A stretch of DNA of 64,000 bases from Melieria omissa (lineage: Eukaryota > Arthropoda > Insecta > Diptera > Ulidiidae): contig OZ020267.1 in NCBI GenBank assembly GCA_963971225.1, positions 67,484,577-67,548,576 of the forward strand, given 5' to 3'. The position numbers and the translations under genes are program-made. The notes under the pieces are model-generated. The model was not told the origin of the DNA and did no database searches. It saw only the letters and a list, made by a program, of their open reading frames with translations. Positions 44,926-55,850 of this stretch are shown here, one piece after another; the stretch's first letter is position 1, and the number at the start of each line of letters is the position of its first letter.

Positions 44926-45512
44926 AATGTATCCGGAATTTTAAGAGCAAAAACAGCAGCTTTCTTCTGGTTCTTCTGGAAATCTAAACACTTAATTAAC
45001 CCTTTCAGAGGCAACACTTATCTCTACGACATGCGACTTCTCTTTTCAAATATTGACCAACCACATCTTTCCGCTAGAATTGGATGTCGACTCTCTTTGG
45101 TTAACATGGAAAATTCCAAATATTATAAATTTGTCTTCAATGTTTTTTGTTGTTGTTTTATGCATTTTTGTAAATAATAAATTTATAAAAATGTTAATTC
45201 GAGTGAATAGTTAATTTGGACAAAAACTCAGAAAATATTTACTCGAATAAATGAAATTGTTTCTATTAAATTTCAACAGTTTTTTCTTGTTTTCGTAAAA
45301 AATGACTTTGTTGTTAGTGTTAAGTGTGTGTTAAGAGTGTAAGTGTTAATGTTCGAATACTTACTCGTACTTACTCGGTAAGTAAACTGGACTGCAAGCT
45401 CCGTTCGTGAAAAGCAAAGTGAAAATATTTGTTTCCATCAAATTTCAAATGATTGCAAAAACCAAGCATTAAAAAATAATATAAATTAATTAATTAATTA
45501 AAGAAATAAATA
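44926..45512. other. AT-rich non-coding stretch
   Basis: No gene. Sequence becomes (TTAA)n then (TAAA)n toward the retrovirus-like element. Confidence 0.5.
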
Positions 45513-45514
45513 TA

Positions 45515-45581
<67 letters not shown>

Positions 45582-45582
45582 A
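45513..45582. repeat. (TAAA)n microsatellite, left part
   Basis: About 17 TAAA units. The errantivirus copy splits this tract; it continues at 48658. Confidence 0.95.
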
Positions 45583-45941
45583 AGTTAACACAACCGGTGC
45601 ACCCGTTACGACACGCATCACGCGGCACTGCAACGTGTGTAGTTTCCCACCAACTCGGAATGCAATCGAAGCACCGTGTAAACCGAAACTCCTTGCGTTG
45701 CCCAATTCTGCTGACTCCACTTCTACCGGCGGCGGTGCCGCGGCCGAGTCAGCATTTACCAGCAGCAATGCCGAGGTTTAGTTTAAGCTGTTAATTAGAA
45801 TAAGTTTAGTTTGTTTTTGGGAGCGGAACTGAATAAACGGTGTAAAAGTAAGATTGGAGTTTTATTTGCTAGCGCGAGGAGCTCCCCGAGGGAGTTCCTC
45901 GCGCTCATTTTTTTGGCGGCCACCTGGCGGCGACCTTAACT
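45583..45941 (+). repeat. 5' LTR of the errantivirus copy
   Basis: 359 bp with perfect 6-bp terminal inverted repeats (AGTTAA...TTAACT). AATAAA lies at 45832-45837. A strong hairpin lies at 45871-45905. The transcription start could not be placed by eye. Confidence 0.95.
45871..45905 (+). promoter_or_regulatory. R/U5 hairpin in the 5' LTR
   Basis: The 10-bp arm AGCGCGAGGA pairs with TCCTCGCGCT. An inner CTCCC/GGGAG stem closes a CGA loop, and the two parts are joined by a G-T position that would be G-U in RNA. It starts 33 bases after AATAAA, so it would lie near the RNA 3' end and, if within R, at the RNA 5' end as well. The same hairpin is present in the 3' LTR at 48587-48621. Confidence 0.75.
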
Positions 45942-45958
45942 GGCGCCCGAGCAGGGAC
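45941..45958 (+). promoter_or_regulatory. Primer binding site (tRNA-Lys type)
   Basis: TGGCGCCCGAGCAGGGAC, sharing its first T with the LTR end. It matches the complement of a tRNA-Lys 3' end at 17 of 18 positions, and the difference allows a G-U pair. A lysine primer is usual for gypsy-group elements. Confidence 0.85.
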
Positions 45959-46220
45959 CTGACTGCGATTCCTACGGGACCCTCCAGTCAGGCTTGTAAT
46001 TTCAAGTATAACAAACCAATCAATCCTGCGATTCCTACGGGACCCTCCAGGATATAACAATTATGCCGACTGCGACTCCTACGGGACCCTCCAGTCAGGT
46101 TAAACAATTGAATATGTAAATATATAAAAATTAAGAAACTGATCGACCCTGCGATTCCTACGGGACCCTCCAGGGTATAACCACCTGCTGGCTGAGATCC
46201 TGTAAATCAGGCCCTCCAGC
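45958..46220 (+). promoter_or_regulatory. Array of five leader hairpins with compensatory stems
   Basis: Four copies of CTGCGAYTCCTACGGGACCC plus TCCAG are each flanked by arms that pair. Copy 1: CCTGACTG/CAGTCAGG (45958-45992). Copy 2: ATCCTG/CAGGAT (46023-46053). Copy 3: GACTG/CAGTC (46068-46096). Copy 4: ACCCTG/CAGGGT (46146-46176). The cores are near-identical while the outer arm bases differ and still pair. Inside each, UCC-UACG-GGA forms a small stem closed by a C(UACG)G tetraloop. A fifth hairpin (GCTGG/CCAGC, 46187-46220) keeps the outer stem but has a different inner stem (CCTG/CAGG). The array starts at the end of the primer site. A packaging, dimerisation or internal-entry role is inference. 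Confidence 0.85.
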
Positions 46221-46260
46221 TTATGTACGGATCCTTGGTCATGGTTAGACGACAGGTCAT

Positions 46261-46273
46261 TCCGCTTAGCGGA
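46261..46273 (+). other. Further small leader hairpin
   Basis: TCCGC-TTA-GCGGA, a 5-bp stem with a three-base loop, lies 40 bases after the five-hairpin array. Confidence 0.45.
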
Positions 46274-46798
46274 GAATCATTACGGCCAGGATACTGTACG
46301 GTGGAGTTAGTCGTGCCATTAGTAGGTCGCTGACAAGCATAAACGTCAGCTTCCAAACGGGGCAACCACGACGCTCCCGAAGCAGTAAATCAGTAACAAA
46401 GGAACGTCGCTCGGGTGGACGCCAGGCCAACTAGCTCCAATCTTGTTTTTGCTAAAATTGCGGTGAAAAAAATAAAAAGAAAACCTACAGCAAAAGCGAA
46501 AAAAAAAATTTCAGATAAAAGTGAAAAAGAACCACGTATAGTTGCCGATACAAATTGCAGAAGAACTTACAAGATTTTGAAATAAAAGTGCAAGGTCGAA
46601 GGTGAAAAAGATCGAGAACTCAAAATATCTTCTCGAAAAAAAAAAAAAAGCAGTGCAAAAATTTAAGAAAAAAACCTACATCAAGAACAAAGGTGCACGG
46701 ACGAGGTAGAAGGGATCGAAGAAGAAGGCGCAAGGATTGCTGAAATCGACATTGGAAAAATTGCAGACTCGATAATCACTGGAGGAATTTTTTGCGAC
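46274..46798 (+). other. Leader segment between hairpins and env
   Basis: A-rich in its second half. In one frame, a basic stretch (GRGRRDRRRRRKD-like) ends at TGA 46741. That could be the last codons of pol, but no homology is certain. If this copy came from a spliced RNA, the splice junction should lie in this segment. Confidence 0.5.
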
Positions 46799-48289
46799 AT
46801 GAAGGTGTTTTTTATAGTAATGATTACGATGGCTATGACGACGGTACGCGGCCTACACGTGTTCGAGTATAAGTCTCCAATCGTCACCATGAAGGAGGGC
46901 AACGCTCGGATTCTGAATGGGAATTTCAACCTGGTGCACGTCATGAACATACAACAATACGAAGAGTTGGTGGGAGAAATAAAAGAAGCTGTCAAAGATG
47001 TTGAAGTGACCGAAAGGAAGGACATCATTCTCTTCTACGTCAACGAGGTAGAAAAGGGGCTACGTGAGCTAAGGGGAAAGAAGCAAAGATCGGGGCGTTC
47101 CATCAACTGGATAGGATCCGCCTGGAAATGGGTCTCCGGCTCCCCGGACGCCACTGATTGGGACAAAATCCTTAAGAGCGAGGAAGAAATAGTTGAAAAT
47201 AATAACCAGCAATACAAGATTAACAAAAGACTCTTTAACGTCACTAACCAAGCAATAGAAAAGTACAACCAGCTAGCCAATCTGTTTTACAATGACGTCA
47301 GCGGCAAAGCTTCGGAAAGGTTCGAGCAGATCCTGCTGGAAAAAACCAAGATCGTAAAAGAAAAGGTACACGAAATAGTCCGAGCATGCCAGATGGCAAG
47401 GAAAGGCATCGTCAACACCAACCTACTGGACGATGAGGAAATCAATGCGGTTTTGTCTGAAATTGAGACCTTGCCCTACGACAACGAAATAGAAGCCCTG
47501 GAGTACGCAACACCTTCAATCCTCGTAAAACCATCGACGCTGCTATATGTAATATCCTTGCCGAAAGTACACACCGATTCGTACAATCACCTGTTAATAC
47601 GTCCAGCGGCAATAAATGGGAAACAGGTCGACATTTATTATACAGAAATGGTTGTTAATCAGAAAGAATCGTTCGCAATCTCTGGTCAATGTATGCGGAT
47701 GAGAAACACAACCATATGCAACCAATCCGCACTCGCCAAACTGGCTGACGACGATTGCGTGTCAAACCTCCTGAGGGGAGAAGACGCTGAATGCTCCCTT
47801 AGGTCAAACACCGAAGAAATTGTAGAACTAATAAAGGAAGACACACTGTTTCTCAGCAACTTTTTTGGCCCCGTCACGTCGGGAAACTACGCGAGAAATC
47901 TTAATGGAACCTACATCATCCAGATCCAGAACGAGTCGGTGCTAATAAAGGACAAGCTCTTTTCAACCCGATCGTATGTGAAAACTCAAATAATGCCCCC
48001 GATCCTCTCAAATATCACGAAAAGTATCCCCAAGATAGACGTAAGCTATTTGCACCAGCTAAGCCTGAAGAACATCGACAGACTCCAGGATCTGCAGGTT
48101 AAATCAAATGTTTCATTAGCCACCGACATAATTATCGTCACTATAATAATTCTTTGCTCGCTGATAATATGGAAATATCTTACGAGGAATCTCCACATCC
48201 CTCGCATATACCCCATAATCGAGCACACGGCATCCCCCGCTAAACCACCACGCCTAACATCACTTAATCTGCGGGACGCAGATATTTGA
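46799..48289 (+). CDS. Errantivirus envelope (fusion-type) glycoprotein, intact
   Basis: 496 residues, uninterrupted. Env proteins of this group are membrane fusion glycoproteins related to baculovirus F. What is visible: a hydrophobic N-terminal signal peptide (about 1-18), a furin-like RxxR site ending at residue 100 after a basic stretch, and a following hydrophobic/aromatic segment (SINWIGSAWKWV) where the fusion peptide is expected. Several N-glycosylation sequons, a Cys-bearing central ectodomain and one hydrophobic transmembrane helix at about 441-462 follow, then a tail of about 34 residues. The ATG at 46799 directly precedes the signal peptide. Env is normally translated from a spliced RNA; here it lies directly behind the leader. 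Without gag and pol the copy cannot complete a cycle by itself. Whether the protein is made or serves the host is unknown. Confidence 0.93.
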   Translation: MKVFFIVMITMAMTTVRGLHVFEYKSPIVTMKEGNARILNGNFNLVHVMNIQQYEELVGEIKEAVKDVEVTERKDIILFYVNEVEKGLRELRGKKQRSGRSINWIGSAWKWVSGSPDATDWDKILKSEEEIVENNNQQYKINKRLFNVTNQAIEKYNQLANLFYNDVSGKASERFEQILLEKTKIVKEKVHEIVRACQMARKGIVNTNLLDDEEINAVLSEIETLPYDNEIEALEYATPSILVKPSTLLYVISLPKVHTDSYNHLLIRPAAINGKQVDIYYTEMVVNQKESFAISGQCMRMRNTTICNQSALAKLADDDCVSNLLRGEDAECSLRSNTEEIVELIKEDTLFLSNFFGPVTSGNYARNLNGTYIIQIQNESVLIKDKLFSTRSYVKTQIMPPILSNITKSIPKIDVSYLHQLSLKNIDRLQDLQVKSNVSLATDIIIVTIIILCSLIIWKYLTRNLHIPRIYPIIEHTASPAKPPRLTSLNLRDADI

Positions 48290-48298
48290 AGGGGGAGG
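48288..48298 (+). promoter_or_regulatory. Polypurine tract
   Basis: GAAGGGGGAGG immediately before the 3' LTR, the expected plus-strand primer position. It overlaps the env stop codon by two bases. Confidence 0.85.
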
Positions 48299-48657
48299 AG
48301 TTAACACAACCGGTGCACCCGTTACGACACGCATCACGCGGCACTGCAACGTGTGTAGTTTCCCACCAACTCGGAATGCAATCGAAGCACCGTGTAAACC
48401 GAAACTCCTTGCGTTGCCCAATTCTGCTGACTCCACTTCTACCGGCGGCGGTGCCGCGGCCGAGTCAGCATTTACCAGCAGCAATGCCGAGGTTTAGTTT
48501 AAGCTGTTAATTAGAATAAGTTTAGTTTGTTTTTGGGAGCGGAACTGAATAAACGGTGTAAAAGTAAGATTGGAGTTTTATTTGCTAGCGCGAGGAGCTC
48601 CCCGAGGGAGTTCCTCGCGCTCATTTTTTTGGCGGCCACCTGGCGGCGACCTTAACT
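48299..48657 (+). repeat. 3' LTR of the errantivirus copy
   Basis: 359 bp, identical by eye to the 5' LTR. AATAAA at 48548-48553; hairpin at 48587-48621. Followed by TAAA (48658-48661), the target duplication matching 45579-45582. Confidence 0.95.
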
Positions 48658-48689
48658 TAAATAAATTATTAAATAAATAAATAAATCAA

Positions 48690-48740
<51 letters not shown>
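48658..48740. repeat. (TAAA)n microsatellite, right part
   Basis: Continuation of the tract split by the errantivirus copy. Confidence 0.95.
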
Positions 48741-50998
48741 CAATGATTAATTTTGAATCTCAGCAGAATTCCATGAGTATTGCTTATACATATGTACGAG
48801 TAAGCTTTACAAATCTACTACAATACCAAAATTAATCACATCATTATTCATGTCGCTAACAAACAACAACAACAGTTTATCTAGTCATCGACTAATCAAG
48901 TCGCAACGAAGGGTAAGAAAGCGGCAAAAGAAAATTGAAAGCATTGCAAAAGTGCCACCATTATGGTGGCTTATGTTGTCATTTTCATTGGTGTAATGTT
49001 GCTATTAGTAGTTGCTGCTATTGTTATTAGAGCTGTTGTGTTGTAGTTGGGATTGGTGTCGACATTTGGTGCTGACACTACCTTCTGCAATTTCACAGCG
49101 ACGCCACATGCAATGCTTCACTTAGAGCGCTTTGCCACGACGAATTGGAAAATCCACTTAAATACACCAACACACACACACACACACACAGATCACACAT
49201 AGTGCAGCAATGCAATCTAATCAGTGTTGAAGGGAAAGTGTTGAGCACCCATATGAGTACACCGAAGTCACACACACACTCACACACACACATATATGCA
49301 ACTGCATTCAGATAGCTCGATGTTTATTGCAGCAAAGCATTTCGCTCGGTGGCCTTAAATATCCGGCGAATATGTGTGTGTGTGTACATGTTTGTGTGTT
49401 TGCTTACAAATTGCTACCATGCAATATGGTCATCGTATTGCTGTTGTTGTTGATGTTGTTGTTGCAATGGTTGTGATTGTTATCCCGTTGCCATTGCTGC
49501 GGCAATTCGTATGCCAAATGAAATGAAATGAAGCATAGCAAAGGGCGCGCTGACCGTAGAAAGCGTGGGCAGTGGGTGCGGGCTGAAGTGTGGATTGTGC
49601 AGGCGAAATGTGCAATGCAACTCAGTTGAATTTTTTGGTCAAATATGTGTGATGGCACAAATTTTGGGTGGGATGCGGAAGGGGATTTCATGTGCATTGC
49701 TGTGAGCAAAATGTTTCAACCCTTTTCGAGGAAGAGGGAGGGAGCTGATGTTGCCATGCTTTGAGTTGTTGGTACTTGATGTAGCTCGTAGTTGTTGCTG
49801 CTTGTTTCTGCTTTTGCTACTCGTTTCTTTCGGCTTTATTCCCTGTTGGTTCGCAATGTTTGTTGTTGTTGTTGTTGTTGTCGTTGCATGAGCTTGACCT
49901 GCTATTGCACTGTTACCTCTTTTGATTTTTTACTCGTGATTCTAATGAGAGCGCGCACACATATGTACCAACGCACATACACACCCACACTGACACGCCA
50001 TTCAGCGGCAATTGCAAGCGGCCCGTGGTCAACGGGGTCAGCTGCAGTGGCGCCTTTTTCGGGCAGATTTTCAACCATTGCTTGACCGTACGTGGTGCCT
50101 GCTTTTGTTCGTAAAAATCCTTGTGGTGCGCTTGTGGCTAAAGCGTTTGCCGTGTTGCTGCGCTCTATGTATATGTGAATGTGTTGGTGAGTGAATGTGT
50201 GTGTGCTTGGTTGTTGCATTTGTTGTGGGCTTTTGCGGGCGCGCATGGTTTAGTCACTTTGAGTTGCCGCTAAGTCTTTTGCTTATTTGATATGTGCTGA
50301 TATGTGTGTGTGTGTGTGTTTCGCCAACCTGTGCACTAGTTTCGCCAACCATCAGAGCTCGTGCAGTTGAAGTGTAATCATGTTTAAAAGCTTAACAGCG
50401 GCCCTATTCGCCATGGCGTTGAATTGAATTTGGCCATGAGGCTTGGACTTTGGCAAGTCTTTGCCGCTGGACAGTTTATTGTGTGCGTGTGTGTGTGTGT
50501 GTTTCGTTGTGGTCGCAGTAAATTAAATGCCTGCAGCTGCACGCTGCCTTAGCTATCGAATGAAGCCTTTAAATTTGGCGCAAAAGCAAGAAAATAGCAA
50601 CAACATTGAATGCTATGTGGGTCACATAAGGCTCGCTAAATATTTACGGCGCGTGGTTTTAAAGTGAAAGTCAGTAAGAAATAGGAAACGATGGGAGAAA
50701 CGATTTAAGATTCTATATGTCAGAGAAGCATAGGTGCGCCATCATGAAAGAGAATTGAAGAGAAAATTTTTAATGAGTCTGCATAGATCAAAAGCGATAT
50801 AAAGTGATGTTAATTAGGACCGTGAATCAATGCCCAATTGTTAACTCAGACATATCAAATGTAATGAAAGAGATCAATGGTAATGTATAATAGATTATTC
50901 AATGTGATGATTGGTTGAAGACGTCGAAGTCACTCCTGGCAGAGTCGAATAAATAAATGCAGAATAAATGAAAAAAAATTTTACAGAATAATTTAAAA
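48741..50998. other. Non-coding stretch with (CA)n and TTG repeats
   Basis: (CA)n near 49170-49190, (TTG)n near 49440-49464 and 49861-49880, (TG)n near 50301-50318 and 50486-50502. No exon recognised. Confidence 0.5.
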
Positions 50999-52310
50999 TG
51001 AAATAAAATAAAATAAAATAAAATAAAATAAAATAAAATAAAATAAAATAAAATAAAATAAAATAAAATAAAAAACAATACAAAAATAAAATAAAATAAA
51101 ATAAAATAAAATAAAATAAAATAAAATAAAATAAAATAAAAAACAATACAAAAATAAAATAAAATAAAATAAAATAAAACAAAATAAAATAAAATAAAAT
51201 AAAATAAAATAAAATAAAATAAAATAAAATAAAATAAAATAAAATAAAATAAAATAAAATAAAATAAAATAAAATAAAATAAAATAAAATAAAACAAAAT
51301 AACATAAAATAAAATAAAATAAAATAAAATAAAATAAAATAAAATAAAATAAAATAAAATAAAACAAAATAAAATAAAGTAAAGTAAAATAAAATAAAAT
51401 AAAATAAAATAAAATAAAATAAAATAAAATAAAACAAATAAAACAAAATAAAACAAAATGAAATGAAATGAAATGAAATGAAATGAAATAAAATAAACAA
51501 AATAACATAAAATACAATAAAATAAAACAAAACAAAACAAAATAAAATAAAATAAAGTAAAGTAAAATAAAATAAAATAAAATAAAATAAAACAAAATAA
51601 CATAAAATAAAATAAAATAAAATAAAATAAAATAAAATAAAATAAAATAAAATAAAATAAAACAAAATAAAATAAAATAAAGTAAAGTAAAATAAAATAA
51701 AATAAAATAAAATAAAATAAATTCAATAAAACAAATAAAATAAAATAAAATAAAATAAAATAAAATAAAATAAAATAAAATAAAATAAAATAAAATAAAA
51801 TAAAATAAAATAAAATAAAATAAAATAAAATCAAATAAAATAAAATAAAATGAAATTAAATGAAATAAAATTAAAGTAAATTAAATTTAATTAAATAAAA
51901 TAAAATAAAATAAAATAAAATAAAATAAAATAAAATAAAATAAAATAAAATAAAATAAAATAAGAAAGTAAAATAAAGTAAAATAAAATAAAATAAAATA
52001 AAATAAAATAAAATAAAATAAAATAAAATAAAATAAAATAAAATAAAATAAAATAAAATAACATAAAATAACATAAAATAAAATAAAATAAAATAAAATA
52101 AAATAAAATAAATTCAATAAAACAAATAAAATAAAATAAAATAAAATAAAATCAAATAAAATAAAATGAAATTAAATGAAATAAAATTAAAGTAAATTAA
52201 ATTTAATTAAATAAAATAAAATAAAATAAAATAAAATAAAATAAAATAAAATAAAATAAAATAAAATAAAATAAAATAAAATAAAATAAAATAAAATTAA
52301 AATAAAAGTA
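50999..52310. repeat. (AAAAT)n pentanucleotide array, about 1.3 kb
   Basis: Almost pure AAAAT with embedded variant units (AAAAC, AAAGT, AAATG, AACAT). A non-repeat signature that starts ATTCAATAAAACAAATAAAA and ends TGAAATTAAATGAAATAAAA plus TTAAAGTAAA occurs twice (from 51721 and from 52112), so part of the array was duplicated as a block. The long minus-strand frames rich in FYFIL are its translation. Confidence 0.97.
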
Positions 52311-55104
52311 TCGGAGCAACTACCTAATTAAAGATGCTCAGTGAAAATCCAAAGTTATGGGAACAATAACATTTCTTTCAGTGGCTTTATTAACAGATAT
52401 ACTTTAATTCCATGAAATGCGCATAATACATCTTCTAGATTAGATTGGGTACGGGAGTCGAGCATCAACTGCCTGAGATTCCGCCTTCAATAGTTAGAGA
52501 ACTATTGTGTCCATACATTTTCTTGGTCGCAGTTTTAAGAGTTAAAGAGCTTTGCGCCTGTGACTGTGGTATTGGATAATTTTGTGTCTGGTTTGCATAG
52601 ACAGTCTAATTTGTCAGTCTGTTGGATTAGTACTTGTTGCTAAATATCAGAAAAGACCCTCATATCAAACAATGAATCAGTACGACAGCGAAAAATTTTT
52701 TATTTTGCATGCTTCGCTCTTGCTTGGTTTAGATATTCCACTGATGTGTTAAACTCGATTGTCGAAGACTTCTTCTACGAAGAAAAATTTAACAGCAACA
52801 CCAGTGCTTCACATTAAAAGTGAAAGTGTGGTTGTGACAAAAAAATTTGATATTCTTTATGAAATTTTTTCAGTTTTAAATTGTGGAAAGAATTCATCGT
52901 TTTTAAGCCTTTTGTGAACTTTTGACGGTCACCAAGTAAAAAGAGATACACGTAAAAGGTGAACAGCGCATGAGATGAACACCCAACGTGAGTTAAACAC
53001 AAAACGAGAAAAAACATGTGAAGGTCGCAAAAGTGCGTGCGTGTGCATGCGTGTGTGTGCGCGCCTGTCAATTGCAGACATGACGACATAGTCCTTGAAA
53101 TCAACAATATCGGCAGGAGGCAGCAGAACAGCCAAACAGATCCACAGCATGCCATAACAATGCCAGCCTTCGCAACAACAACATCAACGACAACAACGAC
53201 AACCATAACAATTACTTTAAAAATTGCACAACATCGAAGTATTTCGCGCGCACAGTTTGTGTGCGTTGAAAATGAATGACGACAAAATCTGCAAAAGACA
53301 CGCACCGGCCGAAATTGCATGCGTATAGGTGCAAAAAACAAAAACAAAATAACAATGCGTATATGCAAATTTATGCGCAACGCTACCAACACAGCCTCTG
53401 ATAAAATTGCAATTTACAACAAATTCATTTGCGCCAAACATACACACACACACATGTATGAGTTGCCTATGTTAATGTGAACTAACACACACACACACAC
53501 GCAGCCATATTTAAGCGCGCATGCAGGCAGAGGCGCATAAAAATTCATTCATGTACCGCATACGCTTACAAACTGATGCTGGCAACGCGAAAACGGCGCA
53601 CATATATATACACACATACAAACACACAAGCAGAATGCAGATAAAGTATGCAAAGGATAATGAACGCGCCGAACGTGCGTATGTCCAAAAGACAAAAACA
53701 AAAACATACCAACAGGCACTGGCTTATACCATAACAACAACAACAACAACAATCACCACTACCACCACAATTGTAACGAACATGCCAAAAACATGCAATG
53801 CGCCGAACGTTGGCGTGGCAGGGAGGCAGAGAAAGTGATGGGGGGGGGGGAAACTGCGTGAATGCGTATGTCGAAAATGAAAATGCTGCGAGTTGTGCGT
53901 TCGACAAAAACAGCAACAATGTGCAGTACAGCAACAACAATGGCAGCCAAAACCGACGCAACTACAGCACTGTGACGTGTAAGTGTTACACAGGTAATGT
54001 TGTTGTTGTAGTTGTTGCGGCATTTGCGGCGGCTGTTAAGTGCCGACGTTTTTTCTGCATGTGTGTGTTTGTAAAGTACAAAACGAGTGGTGGTGATGGC
54101 AGAAAAGGTAAAAAAAAATCATAACAGTAGCAACAACAACAACAACAACTGTAGCGCATCAACAACAGCAGTTAGCAGCAGCAGCAGCCGAAACAGAAAA
54201 TCCACGCCCAGTATGTAAATGATTAGCTGGGCTCGTTTTCCAACAACATAGTCGACCAGCTGTTCTCATTTTCAAACACGAAAATGTCACTTTTACATAT
54301 ACATACATGTAAGAAAAAGTGTTACAAAAACAAAACAACAAGTAAAAAAAAAAGTTTTGTGCGTGGGGTTGAAAAAGTTTAGGAGCAGATTTTGAGAGCA
54401 AAATCTCCAGCTAACTCAGGCTCGACAAACGTGAAGATTTGTAATGAGCAAGAAATTGGTATTGAATTACAGAAGAGAGTGTGGTAGATAGAGTGAGAGA
54501 GAGACAAGCAGTGGAAGAGAGAGAGAGCAACTGAAGATGAGTAGTTAGCAAAGTGGGCGCTGTCAGTCGCTGTTGGCGAATAGTGGAGAATTGTTACAGC
54601 GCCGAAGAGCGGTGTCAAGTTACAAGAGAATTTAGTGCAACAACAAATTCATAGAGGCACATAATAACAGCTGAAATTACAACAGACAAGTACAATGCAA
54701 CATCACACGCCCCATGCTCGCTTCATTTACATACATATGTACATATGTCTATGATGGATTTTGTTATTGTTATTATACTTATTGTTATTATTGGATGATA
54801 CTGAGAGGCCGATCCATGTGTGTGTGTGTGTAGAGTGTTATTGAGCGATTCAAGAGCAAAATATTTAAACTGAAAGTGTTGCAAGCTGGGGAGGCCAACT
54901 GAGGTCTGAGGAATTGACGAACGTTTGCTCTTAACTGTGTTGAGGGGAACAGTTGCTATGCGATCCTTTGAATTGAATAGATAGGCTTTGATTTGGAATT
55001 TGATCGGGTTCAAAAATGGTTTGCAAAAAGGGATGGATCGGACTTAAGGGAAATAAAGCTGCGAATATTCTCATTTTTGTATGCTATACTATATAGGAAA
55101 ATAT
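52311..55104. other. Non-coding stretch
   Basis: CAA-rich blocks near 53165-53205, 53725-53760 and 54125-54150; (CA)n near 53440-53455 and 53485-53502; a G10 run near 53841-53850; GA-rich text at 54490-54530. No exon recognised. Confidence 0.5.
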
Positions 55105-55850
55105 ATAATCGACCAACAATTTAATGGAATTTATTGAAAATTGGTATTTTCTGAGACTAATTGAAGTCAGGGGGATTAAAGACTGTTTGCTTCTAATTGT
55201 GTTGAAGGTAAGAATTGCTGTACCATCACTTGAAATTAATAGATGAGAAATATAGGAAATTCAATATATGTAAATAGTAGTAAAAAAGATAAGTAACATG
55301 TAAAATATAAACGTAAAAAACTACGAAAATATGAAAAATGAAGAAATATGAAATTATATTAGTTAATATGTGTTAATAACAGAAAAAAATTTAAAATATA
55401 AATATAAAAAAATATGAAAATATGAAACATGCAAAATATGAAATATGAAAAAATATGATAATATGAAAATAAATATATGTAAATAATAGTAAAAAATATA
55501 AGTAAAATTTAAAATATAAATATAAAAAATATGAAAATATGAAATATGAAAAAATATTAAATTAAAGTAAAAATTTTCAAGTCAAGTCAAATTTTAAATA
55601 ATATAAAAAATATGCAAATTTGAAACATGAAAAATATGAAATATGAAAAAATATGATAATATGAAAATAAATATATGTAAATAAAAAAGTAAGTTATGTA
55701 GGTAAAAACCATAAGTAAAATTTAAAATATAAATATAAAAAATATGAAAATATGAAATATGCAAAAAATATAAAAAAATATTAAATTAAAGTAAACATTT
55801 TCAAGTCAAGTCAAATTTTAAATATAAATATAAAAAAATTTGAATCGTTC
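55105..55850. repeat. AT-rich higher-order repeat, about 200-bp cycle
   Basis: Words AAAATATAAATATAAAAAAT, ATGAAAATATGAAATATG and TTTTCAAGTCAAGTCAAATT recur. The block from ATGAAAATAAATATATGTAA to the double CAAGT word appears at about 55460-55600 and 55660-55820. Confidence 0.75.

Larger units (their letters stand above)
45583..48657 (+). mobile_element. Env-only errantivirus (gypsy-group LTR element) lacking gag and pol
   Basis: 3,075 bp with two 359-bp LTRs that I find identical by eye. Each starts AGTTAACA and ends CCTTAACT, and a TAAA duplication flanks the element. The order is: LTR, tRNA-Lys primer site, about 840-bp leader with a hairpin array, intact env, polypurine tract, LTR. Errantiviruses are normally 7-8 kb with gag, pol and env. 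Here gag and pol are absent, apart from a possible basic pol-tail remnant ending in a TGA at 46741. One reading is a reverse-transcribed spliced env RNA; another is an internal deletion. LTR identity implies very recent insertion. Confidence 0.95.

Noticed and set aside
45490..45768. Short frames on either strand inside the LTRs (also at 48260-48510)
   Set aside because: They arise from the LTR sequence itself, appear twice because the LTR is duplicated, and have no known counterpart in errantiviruses.
50895..52117. Several long minus-strand frames (up to 311 codons) rich in FYFIL
   Set aside because: They are the translation of the (AAAAT)n array, whose 5-base period keeps all frames on that strand free of stops.
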